A DNA stretch of 64,000 nt from Nemania diffusa (GCA_038501195.1 JBBPUQ010000008.1:124001-188000); one strand, 5' to 3'; counted from the first letter of the stretch, positions 32,928 through 47,813 are shown. The notes: a model not told the origin generated them from the sequence alone. Numbers and translations are program-made.

Positions 32928-33193
32928 ACAAATCACCGAGGACTGATAGGAGTTTAAGTGTACCCATTTTCTGTGGTTGAGAGTATGTAGATCGGAGAGA
33001 CAAAAATGAGATCAGAGGATGAAAACCTCTATAAATATCAAGGGGATTTCGTTTCATAATACACAGATCATAGTAGTTTCATCATCATATTACGTAGGTG
33101 AGTAAATAAAGACTTTGCATTGAAAAATATCACGATCGTTGTAGTTCTAGCATCTTCATACTAACTTAAAGTGACAAGTCGAGTCCTAGTTAA

Positions 33194-35014
33194 TTATATC
33201 GCCGAGACATGTCGCTGGAATCGAGGAATGACCTTGGTGAACTTCGCCGGGTCGTCGCGCGCCCCCTCCTTCCAGTACTCGTACTCGATCCACGCGTTTT
33301 CAGGCATCTGCTCCTCCATCGCCGCCATCCAGTTGCCCAGCTCCGGCGACAGCGGCACGACCCCCGTCTCAAGCACGTAGATATCCCACAGCTTCAGCAG
33401 CTCCTTCAGCCTCTTCGGCTCCTGCTCCGCGAGGTCGTGCACCTCCCCGGGGTCCGCGGCGAGGTTGTACAGCTGCCAGCGCTCGGGGCCCTTGGGCTTG
33501 GGGATGAAGACGATCTTCCAGTCGCCGCGGCGGCAGGCCGCGCGCCCGCACGTCTCCCACCCGTTGACGAAGTCCTGCTCGTGGATCGTCGCCGCCTGCC
33601 GCGCCAGGTACGGCACCATCGACTTCCCGCGCATGGGCACGACCTGCCGCCCTTGGTACGTGGGGGCCGGGTGCGTCACGCCGGCCATGTCGAGGATGGT
33701 GGGGGCGAGGTCCATCACGGTGGCGAATTGGTGCGTGATGCTGCCCCCTGAAATATTCCCGCTGAAGGCGGCCGGGGGCTTCATCATGTAAGGAACGCGC
33801 ACGCCGCCCTCGGTCGTGTAGGCTTTGTACAGCCTGCTGGGCGCGGTGGCAGCTTGTGCCCATCGCGGTCCGTACCAGATGAACGAATCGCCGTTTCCTA
33901 GGTTGTCGATGTGGTTGTTGTAGTATTTCTGGAGGTGTTGGAGCATGCTACTTTGCACGATCGGGTACGCCTCGTACGCAGCGCCTTCGGCGCCGTTATC
34001 GGAAAGGAAGCAAACAAAGGTGTTGTCGAGCTCGCCGATGTCCTCGAGATACTTTGTGATCTTGCCGACGTTTACGTCAATGGCCTCGACCATGCCAGCG
34101 AAACACTCCATCGCGCGACATGAGTTGGCGCGCTCTACATCGCTCAGCTCGTTCCATTCTTTTACTTCCTCGGCGACGACTGGATGGGGTTCGACGTCTT
34201 GAGGGACCATGCCGAGGTCCTTGAGACGTTGCAGTCGCTTCTGACGAAGAGCCTCCGGACCCTCGTCGTACACGCCACGATACTTCTTGATGTACTCCTG
34301 AGGTGCTTGTAGCGGCCAGTGAGGCGCCGTGAACGGGAGGTACCCGAAAAAAGGTCGCTCGTCCTTGCCCTCCTTCCAGTCTTTCAGGTACTGCAACATC
34401 TTATCGCCGTATCCGTCGGAGGAATACCATCCCGCCGGAAGCTTCTTGACATACTCGCCGTCCTCGCTGTGTAGCGCAATGAAGCTCATAGTCATGAACT
34501 CAGGAATTTGATCTGCGCCCTCGAGCTGAGGCTCGTACGCGTAGTGGTTGCTACAGGCCGGGAGGTGGGCGAAGCTTCTCTCGAAGCCCCTGACCTTTGG
34601 ACTACGCTCGGGCGTCAAGCCCAAGTGCCACTTCCCTGACATTAATGTGTGATAGCCTGCGTCGCGAAGCAACTCGGGGAGAGCTACTACCTTCTCGTTA
34701 AGGTAGCCTTCATAGCCGGGCATGCCGCGCTGAACTGAGGTTGACATGTTGCCGTTAGGGTCGTTCTGGCCGGAGATGTTGGTCCATTCGACTAGGTTTC
34801 CGAGGCCGGCGATGTGGTGATCGGTTCCTGTCATGATCATGGCTCGCGAGGGCGAGCATGCTGCGGCGGCATGGAAGTCTGTGAATAAAATGCTATCTTT
34901 TGCCAACTTATCTAGATTCGGGGTATTTATTTCTCCGCCAAAGGGTCCGATGTCAGAGAACCCCAGGTCATCGGCGACAATGACGAGGAAGTTGGGTCTC
35001 TTTGTAGACGCCAT
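33194..35014 (-). CDS. Type I sulfatase (arylsulfatase family)
   Basis: Intronless, 606 residues from ATG 35014 (MASTKRPNFLVIVADDLG); an in-frame ATG at 35044 would add ten residues. The formylglycine motif is C53-S-P-S-R in HAAAACSPSRAM, and the metal-binding DD is at 15-16. The second sulfatase signature GYHTLMSGKWHLG is present, as are PFFGYLPFTAPHWPLQAP and VCFLSDNGAEGAAYE (Ca2+ ligand DN). It should hydrolyse sulfate esters. No signal peptide is seen at the N-terminus, so it is probably intracellular and could release sulfate from imported esters. It is divergent from the MFS transporter, with 756 bp between start codons. Strong GC3 bias. Intact. Confidence 0.94.
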   Translation of the reverse strand: MASTKRPNFLVIVADDLGFSDIGPFGGEINTPNLDKLAKDSILFTDFHAAAACSPSRAMIMTGTDHHIAGLGNLVEWTNISGQNDPNGNMSTSVQRGMPGYEGYLNEKVVALPELLRDAGYHTLMSGKWHLGLTPERSPKVRGFERSFAHLPACSNHYAYEPQLEGADQIPEFMTMSFIALHSEDGEYVKKLPAGWYSSDGYGDKMLQYLKDWKEGKDERPFFGYLPFTAPHWPLQAPQEYIKKYRGVYDEGPEALRQKRLQRLKDLGMVPQDVEPHPVVAEEVKEWNELSDVERANSCRAMECFAGMVEAIDVNVGKITKYLEDIGELDNTFVCFLSDNGAEGAAYEAYPIVQSSMLQHLQKYYNNHIDNLGNGDSFIWYGPRWAQAATAPSRLYKAYTTEGGVRVPYMMKPPAAFSGNISGGSITHQFATVMDLAPTILDMAGVTHPAPTYQGRQVVPMRGKSMVPYLARQAATIHEQDFVNGWETCGRAACRRGDWKIVFIPKPKGPERWQLYNLAADPGEVHDLAEQEPKRLKELLKLWDIYVLETGVVPLSPELGNWMAAMEEQMPENAWIEYEYWKEGARDDPAKFTKVIPRFQRHVSAI

Positions 35015-35770
35015 TGTGTATGATGCTGGGGGATCACGTTTCAACTAAGAGATTCTCGAAGTTAGGAATGAGGCAGGTTAGTGTTTCGAGGTGACTTATA
35101 TAGCAGAAATCAGCAGCGGGGATGTTAGGAAAAGGGGGTTAGCTTTCGGGTATGCTGTCCCTAGAAACACAAAATCTCAATAGAGCCGTATACAAGAACC
35201 ACAAAAACCTCCCCTCTTGGACTATCTAGTCGACCACCGTTACCATTCATCTCCATAACCCCACAATGATGTTGCATTCAGAGTCCCTTCGAAAATCCGC
35301 TTCAAGATCAGAAACCAATCAACGCCAAAGGACGTAAGAACTTCTACCCCATTCTCGGTACCCTCCGTAGCACCAGCATAGGCGAGCAATCAACGAAACG
35401 TCAGCATATAAATTCGGGTTTAGCTTAGCAACCAAAATACATATTCACCTGTGATTGTCTTTCAAATGTTTTCCTTTGTGTACCTATTCGCAAGCTCCGA
35501 GCTGGGATAGCTCGGTCGCCATCCATACTGATTGGACTCTTGGCACGGCCCCATTTCCCCCAACTTTCGGGGATCGGTGGCCGAGACGTCTCATTGGACG
35601 AGCGCCCGGTGACGTGATTCTAGGTCTAGGTCATCTAACGTCCCAGCAACCCTGTAGGATGCGCCATGCGGTCAGAAATGAGCTTGATCGCTACTGCTAT
35701 AAAAAAGGGGAGGCTCGGTCTCACCTTGCTCGCTCAGCACAGATGAAGAAAAGCTAATAGCACTGTCGAG
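35015..35770. promoter_or_regulatory. Divergent promoter between sulfatase and MFS transporter
   Basis: Both start codons face away from this spacer. A minus-strand TATATAAG lies near 35,096-35,103, about 85 bp upstream of the sulfatase ATG. A plus-strand TATAAAAAA lies at 35,698-35,706, about 70 bp upstream of the MFS ATG. The frame 35455-35757 (+) has no protein features. Shared regulation is possible but not shown. Confidence 0.45.
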
Positions 35771-37557
35771 ATGAAGGGCTTGACTCTAGGTAAAATCCGG
35801 GCCTACTGGCTCGGCTCCATCGTGTGTTTTGGTGGTTTCCTGTTCGGTTATGATAGCGGCATGTAAGTGTATGTTCTCGAAGACCCGATTGTCAGTTTGC
35901 TAACATATCACAGCGTCGGTCTGTCCTCATCGCATCCCGTGTGCTCATTCCGGAACCTACACTAACAGGAATCAGGTGGCGTATTAACACTGACATCTTT
36001 CCAAACCGATTATCGCTACGGTAGTGGCACTGCGACACGCACGAGCTCCCTGTCAGTTGGGCTGCAACAGCTGGGTGCCTTCGTGGCCTGCTTCCTCGCA
36101 TGGCCTTTGACAGATAAACTCGGACGCAAGAAAGCCCTAATGCTCGCCGCCTTTGTGTTCATTATTGGGGCAATAATTCAAACTATCAACACGCACTCGC
36201 TAACCGCATTTTACATTGCGCGCGTCATTGCAGGATTAGGCCTCGGCACTGCAACGGTCGTGGTGCCAATGTTCAACAGTGAAATGATGCCGAAGGAGCT
36301 GAGAGGGCAGGTCGGCTCCTTTTTCCAATGGTTCTATACTTTCGTACGGAGCATCTCTATTCTCCTAGGCCTTTGAGTGCTTGTGTTAACTATGCTAGGG
36401 AATCTTCGTGTCGTACTTCGTTGATTACGGCGTCGCAAGGGGTATCTCGTCCCACCGGTCCGCTCAATGGCAGGTCCCAATCGGGCTCCAAATTGCCCCT
36501 GCGGCGATCTTGGGCTTTGGCATGCTCACACTTCCGGAGAGTACGCGTTGGCTCACGAAAAAAGGTCGTCATGATGAAGCGTGGGAAAGCCTCCGGTGGA
36601 TCCGTGCCGACAGCTCCCGAGCCACGATCGAAGAAATGGAAGAGATCCGGATGGGCGTAGAAGTGGAAGCTATAGCTACTGAGGGTTTTCAATTCAAAGG
36701 CGAGTTAGGTTTTTGAGCATTCTCTAAAATCATATACTAATAGTATTATAGAACTTCTAGAAGGGGAAAACTTCAAGCGCGTCCTGGCCGCCTTTGCTGT
36801 CTTTACCGCTCAACAGGCAACAGGCGCCACGGCATTCGCATACTTCGGTCCGCAATATTTCAAGCTGATTGTCGGCAGCGGAGATCGAAGTTTGCTAGTA
36901 ACGGCGATTTTCGGCGCCATCAAAGTGGTAGCCTGTGGTACGTTCGTTCTCTGGTTCTCGGAGCGTCTATCTCGTCGCCAAGTCTTGATAGGGGGGGCAA
37001 TAGTCATGAGCGCCTGTCAGATCACCACAGCAGCGGTAGTCAAGTCCTTCCCGGCCCCCGCTGAGCAGCAGGAGTACGTGAGCCCTCCAGCTATCGCCAC
37101 AATCGCTCTCATCTACCTCTTCGTTATCGCCTACAACTTTAGCTGGGGACCGATGCCATGGCCTTATGTATCCGAGTAAGTGTTACTACCTAGCATCCGA
37201 ACTGTGCCCGGAACTGGCCGAATAATAACTGGTGCCACTAGGATATTCTCTGCACGCATTCGCGAACCGGGCATTGCAATTGGCGTGGCTTCGCAATGGC
37301 TCTGGAACTTCGTCTTCTCGCTCACTACCCCTTATATGATCGCCTCGCTTGGGTGGGGGACATTCTTAGTCTGGGGTACGTCTTGCGCTCTATAATTATC
37401 TACCTAAGCGTCATGCTAATGCCCACTAGGTATCTTCGATCTGGTCATCGCGTGCTTCACTTTCTTCCTCCTTAAGGAGACCCGAGGCCTGTCACTTGAA
37501 CAGATAGCGCAATCACGCTTCAGAGCGCATAGCTCATCTGATGACTCGGTGAAATAG
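35771..37557 (+). CDS. MFS sugar-porter family transporter (quinate permease-like)
   Basis: Seven exons: 35771-35862, 35914-35918, 35976-36343, 36399-36699, 36752-37175, 37242-37375 and 37430-37557. They give 483 residues with about 12 hydrophobic segments. Sugar-porter signatures are visible: GGFLFGYDSG in TM1, DKLGRKKAL between TM2 and TM3, PESTRWLTKKGR after TM6, and ETRGLSLEQ after TM12. The GGVLTLTSFQTDYRY start and FGIFVSYFVDYGVARG look most like quinate/sugar permeases. It should be a plasma-membrane proton symporter for a sugar, quinate or a related compound. Two oddities: a 5-nt micro-exon (35914-35918), and intron 4 (36700-36751) that fits only GC-AG ends. The gene otherwise looks intact. 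Confidence 0.92.
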
Positions 37558-37888
37558 GATCGAAGTGATTAGTACAATGGGCAGTCCATATAGGGTTCCA
37601 ATTCTCATGAATACGATTCTCTTTATCAATGGAATATTGTGTAATTATGAAGAGACGGTCTTGGCGAGGGGCTATCGGATCTAGATAAATCTCGGCTTCT
37701 CGTGAACCGACAGAGTGGATCGTAGCATCTTGACATTTACCCGGAACATAAGAAGTTACCTACTATAATTGGAGATGCGGGGTGGTATTCGGGGTAAGAT
37801 AAATTGCATCGTATACGTATATGAATATCTCAACAGATCGTGAATGGTTCTTCAACCCGTCTTTTGATCCGGTAGACGTGTGCTCAAA

Positions 37889-40329
<2,441 letters not shown>

Positions 40330-41109
40330 GAAGGATATATGGGTTAGGTAATATATGGGGTGAGGTAGTACACAGATGCAAATAATAAGACTGAATCGTA
40401 TAATCATCTTGTAGAATCTTTTAACATCGGATAATCTTTTTGTCCTGTTTCCGTTTGTCTCTGTATCACGTATTGTTTATTTTCCCGAAATGAGTGTGTA
40501 ACGTGGGATTTCAAGGTTACTTCAAGCTATTTTCAGCTCCACGATGTGACCTCAGCCGGGTTCTCGGAAATAATTTATTAAAAGGTTACGAATCGATAGG
40601 AGAGCTAAGATAATTCGCTAATAAAATCACAGAGTCTTATCCCAAGTCTCTAACTCAGTCTAAATTGATGGTATAGATTGTATTGTATGTATAAATGTGT
40701 ATATCGTGGTTATATGCTAGCCAAGAGGCAGTAAGCTAAGGTATGTGCAAGAAGAGTATGTGCAATGCCAACAAGTATGTCCAAGAATCTTAAAAAATAT
40801 GTGCAGAGAAGAAAGAGTTGCAGAAAAACCAAAACAAAACCAGGACGAAGCGAGTGTGAGTATGCAATGCGGCTGCTCGCAAAACCGAAACTCCTTAGCT
40901 GGTCAGCCCTTCCCACATCGCCTAAACTCCCTCTGCGATGATGCGTCGCCTTTGCATGCATGCTATAAAATGGATAGAAAACGCCGTTTCGACATGCAGC
41001 CTTTCCTGCTGCCGTATGTGCACCAAGGCGTATACCAGGACATTGTAGACGTGTAGCTCATCATGTCTAAGTTCGTCCTGGCGCCAAGCAATATATAGAC
41101 CTGGCTCGT
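40330..41109. other. Convergent spacer between GH43 and GH16
   Basis: About 780 bp that holds the 3' UTRs of two convergent genes. The frame 40745-41056 (+) shows no features. Confidence 0.45.
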
Positions 41110-42186
41110 CTAGGTAGACTGGTACTGGGCGACGTAGGCGACCTCCATCTCGCTGCCCCAGCTACCAAGCGTAGCGGCGTTCGGCGCACCGGGCTATTAG
41201 ACGTACAAGTTAGCGATTTATTGCACAATACTTTCGGTCAGAATCGCGCGTGAACTTACCCAGTCACCACCAACAGCGACATTGAGGATGATGTACTGCG
41301 CCGACTGCGCTAGTGATGCCCAGACGCTCTGGTTATTAATGCGGCCGCCGGTAACCTGCATGAACTGGACGCCATCGCGGTACCACGTAATACTCTCGCC
41401 CGTCCACGACGCCGCCGTGCGGTCGAAGACGACTCGCCAGGTATGCCAGCTGTTGTCCGGAATGCCAATATTGCCGCCAATACCGCTAAACTCGTTGCAG
41501 ATGCCGCCGGGCGCGACGTCGCAGTGCACGGTGCCGTACCCGGTGAGAATCCCGTCGACGGTCTCGAGGATGTCGACCTCGCCGCACTGCGGCCAGGGCG
41601 TGCCGTGCCGGATCGAGTCGCCGAGTAGCCAGAAGGCGGGCCAGATGCCCTGCTTCTGCGACGCCGGGTTCGCGCCGAACCGGATCTGGGCCTCGATCAC
41701 TGTCCGCCGGCCCGCAGGGGGCGTGAACACGTACGTGGATTCGAGGCGAGCCGAGGTCCAGGCGCCGTTGCTGACTTGCGGCACGATCTGCAACGTGTTG
41801 CCGCCTGAGAGCTGGTGGTTGACTGCACGGAGAGCAAGGCGTTAGTCACTGCTGTTTTTGAGCAGAACGAGTGATAGTGGGTGGGGGGACCAAGAGGAGC
41901 TAGGGGAAATTGCCGCTAAGAAACGACTCTATTCCGGGGTGCATTCTTGGCAAGAGGGGAAACATGGCACTTTGAATCACATACGATTTGATCTAGTGTA
42001 CGACTGCCACTCGTCGTTCGAGTTCTGAGAACTCACGATGATGTTCCAGGTCGCCTCGTTCACTAACGAACCGGCCGGCCCGACAAAGTTCTCCTGCCAC
42101 ACCACATTATATCCGCTATATGCCGGGACGGCCACGGCGGCGACTGACCTCACGGCCAGGGCGAGAGCTAGTAATTTCGAAAACAT
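41110..42186 (-). CDS. GH16 endo-beta-1,3(4)-glucanase-like, secreted
   Basis: Exons 42186-41985, 41822-41260 and 41193-41110 give 282 residues; introns are GT-AG (162 and 66 nt, the first unusually long). A signal peptide (FSKLLALALAVRSVAAVA) starts the protein. The GH16 catalytic motif GEVDILE is at 148-154, with E149 nucleophile, D151 and E154 acid/base. Surrounding sequence is typical: GIWPAFWLLGD, GTVHCDV, WHTWRVVFDR and YIILNVAVGGDW, ending VAYVAQYQST. It should act on beta-glucans or other beta-1,3-linked wall polymers in the medium. Intact. Confidence 0.93.
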
Positions 42187-45077
42187 GATGAACACGTATC
42201 TAAGGAGGGAGAGAAGGATGTACAGTGCGTACAATCCAAGCCAAACGAGCAAAGGAGCGGCAGCGCGATGAGTAGTGAATACTCGGACTAGTTCAAAGGA
42301 CTGTTTCGTGATGGAGAGCACACGAAGATCATGACTTGATGGGGAAGGAATACATCCCTCTTTATACCAAGCGTCGAGTTCGACGACGGTCAAGACGGGC
42401 GAGGCCAGGGTTGCCTGCCTACACCACGGGCAATCGCGCCGCTGATGGGAATGACATTCTCATGGCTGCGCGAAAGAGGAAAGTGAACAAGGGCTGGAGT
42501 GCGCCTTGTGGCGTGGGAAGATGCGCGAGCCGAACCACGGGTTTAGAACCACCCGAACGTGATCTAGACCAAGATGAACGATTCCGGCGTGAAGCAAACA
42601 TGAGGGCTGTAGGTGGAGATGGCGGATAGATTATCAGGCGAAGGAGGGAAGCTAGTAACCTTCCAGACCGGGGACGTTGAAGCTACCTCTGTCGGTGTTG
42701 GCGCCGGTTTGAGACCTAGGAGCCGAACGCAGGTGGTGAACTGGCTTGAATTGCAGGGTCTTAACATTGTGGATTGGCATGAGCCAGCCGCCTCGTCTCT
42801 GTGACTGGTGGCATTTAGGAAATGGGCACAAACAGCATGTGCCAACGAGATCCACGAGGCGTCTCCAAGTGTCTTAGATTGGTTCTTTTGGATTTGGTTT
42901 TTTTTAGGGGCACGTAGCCGTCAGGGGTAATAGGCGTGGTTGTGTTGGCAAGAGGTTAACATTAAGATTAAGCCCTTGCATATATGACATCCCCAGCACA
43001 TGCGTGGAATCAAAGCATATACCCAATCGGGACGTGTAGTGTCCTTGTCGGTGTTGTTGTTGTAATATGCTCCAACCTGGGTAGGTGATACCCCTCGCAT
43101 GCTTGCCAGGGGCAGGTTGTGGGGAAATGCGAGCCAAGCGAACCAAGACAAACGGAACGGGTGCTTAATTAACGTGTGAAACAGTGCCTGCTTACCTACG
43201 CCACGACAGAGATGAGAGGGTTCGAGTGACGTGCTACTTGCCGAGGCAATCTGGAATAAGATAGCAGGGCCGTGGAAGAAGAAAGGCGTGACATCTCTAG
43301 TATCGGGCTATCAATCACATCAAGGTCAGCCTAACAAGAGGCCTCATCCCGTGCAGAGGATCCCATGCGATGCAAGGTGCCATCGTGGCCTTGGGTGCCC
43401 AGCACTGTCTTGGAATGTGTTGTAGAGTCCAGCGAGATGGCCCCCGCCACATGATCGACGGCATGCACCAGCCGCGTGGTGGCGCACCGACGATCCCAAA
43501 CGGGAGAAGTCGTCATCCCGTCTTTTCATTGGTCGCTTCACGATCGCCATGTTCATCTCATCTCGAGACTAATCCGATCGGGAAGCTCGGTTGGTGCCCG
43601 AGGAAGCGCCGGGCGGCACTTGGGGAATCTAGATCCTAACTTTTGCACATTATTCTTCGAATTTCATGTCGTCGTAGACCTCTCATCTCGGAACAATTCC
43701 TCGTTTGGGAGACCATCCCTACGTGAAGTGATTTTAAAGATTCCTAAAAACCCCCACAAATGAATGCGATCGCATGCACGCGCGACGACTTCGGATTTGA
43801 GCCTTACAAACTAGATAGTCGGTAGACCATCAAGACCCAAATCGCGCCGAGTGAGAGAGGTAACGTAACTTCTAACCCTCAACTCATGACTTGTAAGCCC
43901 TTTGTCGCCGTCCATTCGACGCGGCCATAGTGCGTGACCCTGCCGATTTTGCCCATTTCGAGCTTCCCAAAGCACATGCTTTGACCGTGATCTTGCTGTA
44001 ATTGTGACGATTTGCTGGCCATGAGGAACATGATTAGACTATTTCGCGCGAAGCAAGACACGCGAATGCGCGCTTCGACAGAACCTCGGTCATGCGCTGG
44101 TCGCACCCCGCTGTGGGGAGGCAATGCCAGGTAGGAGTTCGCGAGAGGTGGAAATGTCGGCTCCGTGAGTGTCGATGTCTCGAGTGGTGATGGCCGCGGG
44201 AGGAATGCGTGAAGCGGGACGAAGGATCAAACACCCTAGGCTATTTGTCACACTTTCTCCTATTCACCATCAAAAAAAAAAAAAAGGATCCTAGTTAACT
44301 CGATATCGAGGCTGGCTTTTTCGGCAAAGGCGACAGGAACCAGAGTAGCTAGAACTGCGGACCTGCGATTTACTTAGGTAGCTTGCGAATCTACTGGTGA
44401 TAGTATCGTCGGGTTAGCGGAATCATGGTCAGCGACCTGTATCAATGTCCTAATGTAGTCACGTTGCGTCTGCATCCACTTCATCCGGTATTTAAGGGTT
44501 TCGATACCAGCGAGGCAACAATAGGCGAGTTTGGTATCGCGTTAAGAGGGCGTCGGCATTAGCCAGGATGATAGTATCGCATTGACAGGAGCTGCGAGGA
44601 TATGTAAGCGTGTCTCTACATATTGTTCAAACGGAAAGCCCGAGCCCGCCGAGGATGGTAATCTTCGAAGATGTATACCTGTTATGTAAGCCGGACATGG
44701 CGACCCGCAGCTAAGTACCGAAGCATTTCATTTCACCAGTGACGGCGTTCGAATATACAATCATTTCATGAAGGTGAAAAGTGAAAGGTATATCGGAATC
44801 CAAATTACAACAAGATCAAAGAGGGAACCCAAAACGTTTAGGCGAGAGGCAGTCCAAGTTCATATATAGAGTGTCTGCATGGCTCCACCTCGTATTTATT
44901 TATGAGCTGAAGTCGAGATCTGCATGGCCCGTACTTTGCGGGCTTGCATGGCTCGGCGTATGCTGTATAGTCGATCAATCAATGCCGATCCCAGATTGTC
45001 GATTGCCGTCCTAAGGCGCCAAGTCTTTTTTGTAAGGCCTCAAACTCTCAAACATATACCATTTTTAGTTATTTTCG
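42187..45077. other. Long gene-poor interval
   Basis: About 2.9 kb between two minus-strand genes. It contains several open frames of 60-100 codons on both strands (e.g. 42336-42629, 43370-43639, 43476-43763), none with recognisable motifs, introns or homologous pattern. Base composition is ordinary and not RIP-like. A poly-A run is at about 44,271-44,284. The first 250 bp hold the GH16 promoter. Confidence 0.4.
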
Positions 45078-47348
45078 TTAAACTTTAAAGAGTCGCAGAC
45101 CCTCCTCTTCAACGGAAACACCACCCATTTCTTCATCCGATGATTCCTCGTCTAAGACCATCTTCTGGCCGAATAGAGTGCCGAAAAACCTGTCGATCGC
45201 GCTCTGCTCCCAACTCCTCCGATCTTCCGGAGCCATGAAATTTTGTAGTTTCTAATGCACCTTTGTTACTATTGTGACGTGTCTATAAATATGGCGTTTG
45301 ACTTACTGGCATTGCTGTGAATCGCATTTTCCGCCCTTTACTAGCTTTCGTATCCACGTGCCGCTTTGCCTTGGCTTCCTTCGCAGCGGCGTAGCGGATA
45401 GTCGCGGCTTGTAATCCGGTCCCGGAGCCATCGCCAGAACGCTGGTCGACTAATTCTTTTACTATAGTTTCCAAAAATCAGCTCAAATTATTCCCACGCG
45501 ATTAACGATCCAACTTACATAACAGTTGATAAAAGTCAGCATCATCATAGATAGACTCATCCTCGTTGATTTTCTGAGCAACCTGATACGGCGCGCACGA
45601 TCGACTATGGCAAGCTTGAGTTAGCGTTTGCGTTTCGTGCATAAGTTGTGTTTCGCGACAGTGAAAATATTTTGCAATCACTTACGGCGTTCGTGTGCGT
45701 TTGATGAGCCGTTCTGGGGCATCCATTTCGGCACTGAGCATGGCAGTAATAGGCTTCTCGGCATTACTGCTGAATTTGTGAGCCGAGCTCGTGGTTATAC
45801 TAGTTTTCTTGGCGTCCCGAGACCACTACAAACTAGAAGTCAGCAACCGTACTAGATATTGACGACATGGTCGATGTATGAGTATACCTTCTCAAGCACC
45901 TGTTTCCTCCGCGCATCTTGATGTTTCTCGTGGAGCTCCATCCTGCCCCATAAAGTGGCGGTGGACATGTCGTCTGTTTCATCGTGTTTCCGCTTCTTCC
46001 CTTTGTGAATACTGGTGCGGAAGTCATCGAGGGCATTCCAGAGCTGCAAGGCGGATCTCTCGGCTGCTTCGTAGGGCTCTGTGACTTGGTCTTCAGTTTG
46101 ATCAGCATACTTGAGAGAGTTGATGGCCACAAGCTGGAAAACGGTAGGTTAGCGGTCGTCCAATGGTATGTAAGTTGAAGCTGACTTGCCGACTTCTGTA
46201 AACGTATACGAAGGTTGAGGAGAGAGTCGAAATCTTTCCGTTGGCGTTGGACGGCTTTCCCTTTCTGGACATCGGCGTCGACCGTTTTTAGCAACGATTT
46301 GACGACGCTCTGCTCACTCATCATTTGTTTGACTGATGCAGCGATACCAGACTCGTCCGATCGCTTGGACTTCTTGCGACTACTGGTTGGCTCTTCTTCG
46401 TCATCTTCGTCTTGGTCTTCCTCTTCGTCGCTCTCGTCACCCGATAGTTCATCAACCTCATCGGAGAAGCCAGATTCTCCATCATCGGACTCCTCTGCTT
46501 CCTCGTCAATGAAGCCTCGGGTCTCCGAGCCATCGGAAAGGCTCTCGCCATCTGAGATGTCGTCGTCATCGTCATCGTCAATGTCAACGTCAACGCCGTC
46601 TTCCAAGTCTTCCTCATCTTCGGTCCCCGACTCCATAAAATCGGCGGCAGTAAGCCGTTTAGCGTGTTTTTTCTTTGTAGCCTTAGCCTCAGCTTTCGCC
46701 TTCGCCTTCGTCTTGGCCTTAATTTTTAAAGCGAACTTCTTGGCGCCTTCCTCATCACTCGTGCCAAAAACCTCGTCGCTGTCGATCTCGGCATCCTCCT
46801 GTCCCTGTTGGTCGGCCTCGAGGTCAGCGGTGTCGGGGTCATCGAATTTCTCTAGGGCGTCTTCGTAGTTGGACGAGGCGTCGTCGTCCTCGCTGTCCTC
46901 TTCCTCTTCGCTACCGTCTTCTTCCTCATTTTCGTCTTCATCTTCGTCGTCGTCATCACTGTCGGCTTCGAGAGCTTCGCGAGAGACTCGAGCACCTCGG
47001 TACTGTGGTCCTAGGGCCAGTGGCTCGTTGCGACGGAGCTTGCTCTTGCTGGCAAGGCAGGTAATTAGTTTGTGAATGGGACGGGTTCACGGGGTCAATT
47101 GAGGCATGGCATACCCGACAGCCTCGTAGTGCTCAGTTCCCGCAGCTTCATTGTCGCTGCTCTCGTTACCACTCTGGTCACTTTCGTCGGGGACCGCGTC
47201 CGTCTCGGGATCATAGTCTGCGACACACGCGATGTGAGCAATAGTCTGCCTATTAGAGGTTTGGTATTGAGGAGGGTATAGTAATACCTCTAGCAGGACG
47301 CTCGATCAAGTCGGCTAGTTCGCGCGCGCGACCTTGTTTTTTGCCCAT
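45078..47348 (-). CDS. BFR2: Bfr2/AATF homologue (small-subunit processome, ribosome biogenesis)
   Basis: Eight exons: 47348-47288, 47217-47115, 47048-46190, 46133-45888, 45825-45686, 45604-45519, 45461-45307 and 45251-45078. They give 607 residues. The N-terminus MGKKQGRARELADLIERPAR is followed by acidic Asp/Glu tracts (roughly 85-110 and 185-260). The AATF leader/TRAUB-type C-terminal part then reads RLQKSLVAINSLKYAD, LWGRMELHEKHQDARRKQ, PERLIKRTRTP, SIYDDADFYQLLLKELVDQ and KLQNFMAPEDRRSWEQSAIDRFFGTLFG-like sequence. It acts in the nucleolus in 18S pre-rRNA processing. Intron 3 (46134-46189) needs a GC donor (GCAAGT). The coding strand shows low-complexity acidic repeats. Confidence 0.92.
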
Positions 47349-47813
47349 GGTTGTGCTATATAATGAAGACTATATCTACTACTTAAGCTTCATCTGCTAC
47401 CGCAGAGGTGTAAGTGTAAGTGGGTAGCGTCCTAGGAAAATTTTAGCGGTAAGTGATGGCAGTATTCGTAGTGGGCTACCCTTATGTACCTAGGTACGCG
47501 GTAGATGGCCACCTTCGCGTAGTGGGGCGCTCAGCTCCATCGCGCATACTACTTTGTACCCGGGTATCCCTCCTTCTACCTCGCAATACCTACCATGTAT
47601 GTAGGTACTATCACAGGCTTGTAAGACGATGAATTGATAATACCTAATTAATAACATATTGGAACTATTTCCTCCCATTTATAGCCGAGAAAAAAAACCC
47701 TTAATTAAATTATACCTATATCCATTAGCTCCTCACCGTATCCCTTTCTTAATTAGCGATTTCTAGTTTTACAAGCAAATATATGAACAAGTCTTCAATC
47801 TCGAATCCTCAAC
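47349..47813. promoter_or_regulatory. Divergent promoter between BFR2 and IND1
   Basis: About 465 bp between the start codons of two divergent housekeeping genes. It contains repeated TACCTAGGTA/GTAGGTA-type motifs but no clear TATA box close to either start. Confidence 0.4.

Noticed and set aside
33209..33751. Open frame of 180 codons on the plus strand
   Set aside because: Antisense shadow of the sulfatase gene, which has clear catalytic motifs on the other strand.
42336..43763. Cluster of 60-100 codon open frames
   Set aside because: They overlap on both strands, share no family pattern and have no joinable exons.
46215..47075. Poly-Ser open frames on the plus strand
   Set aside because: Antisense of the Asp/Glu tracts of BFR2; no independent support.
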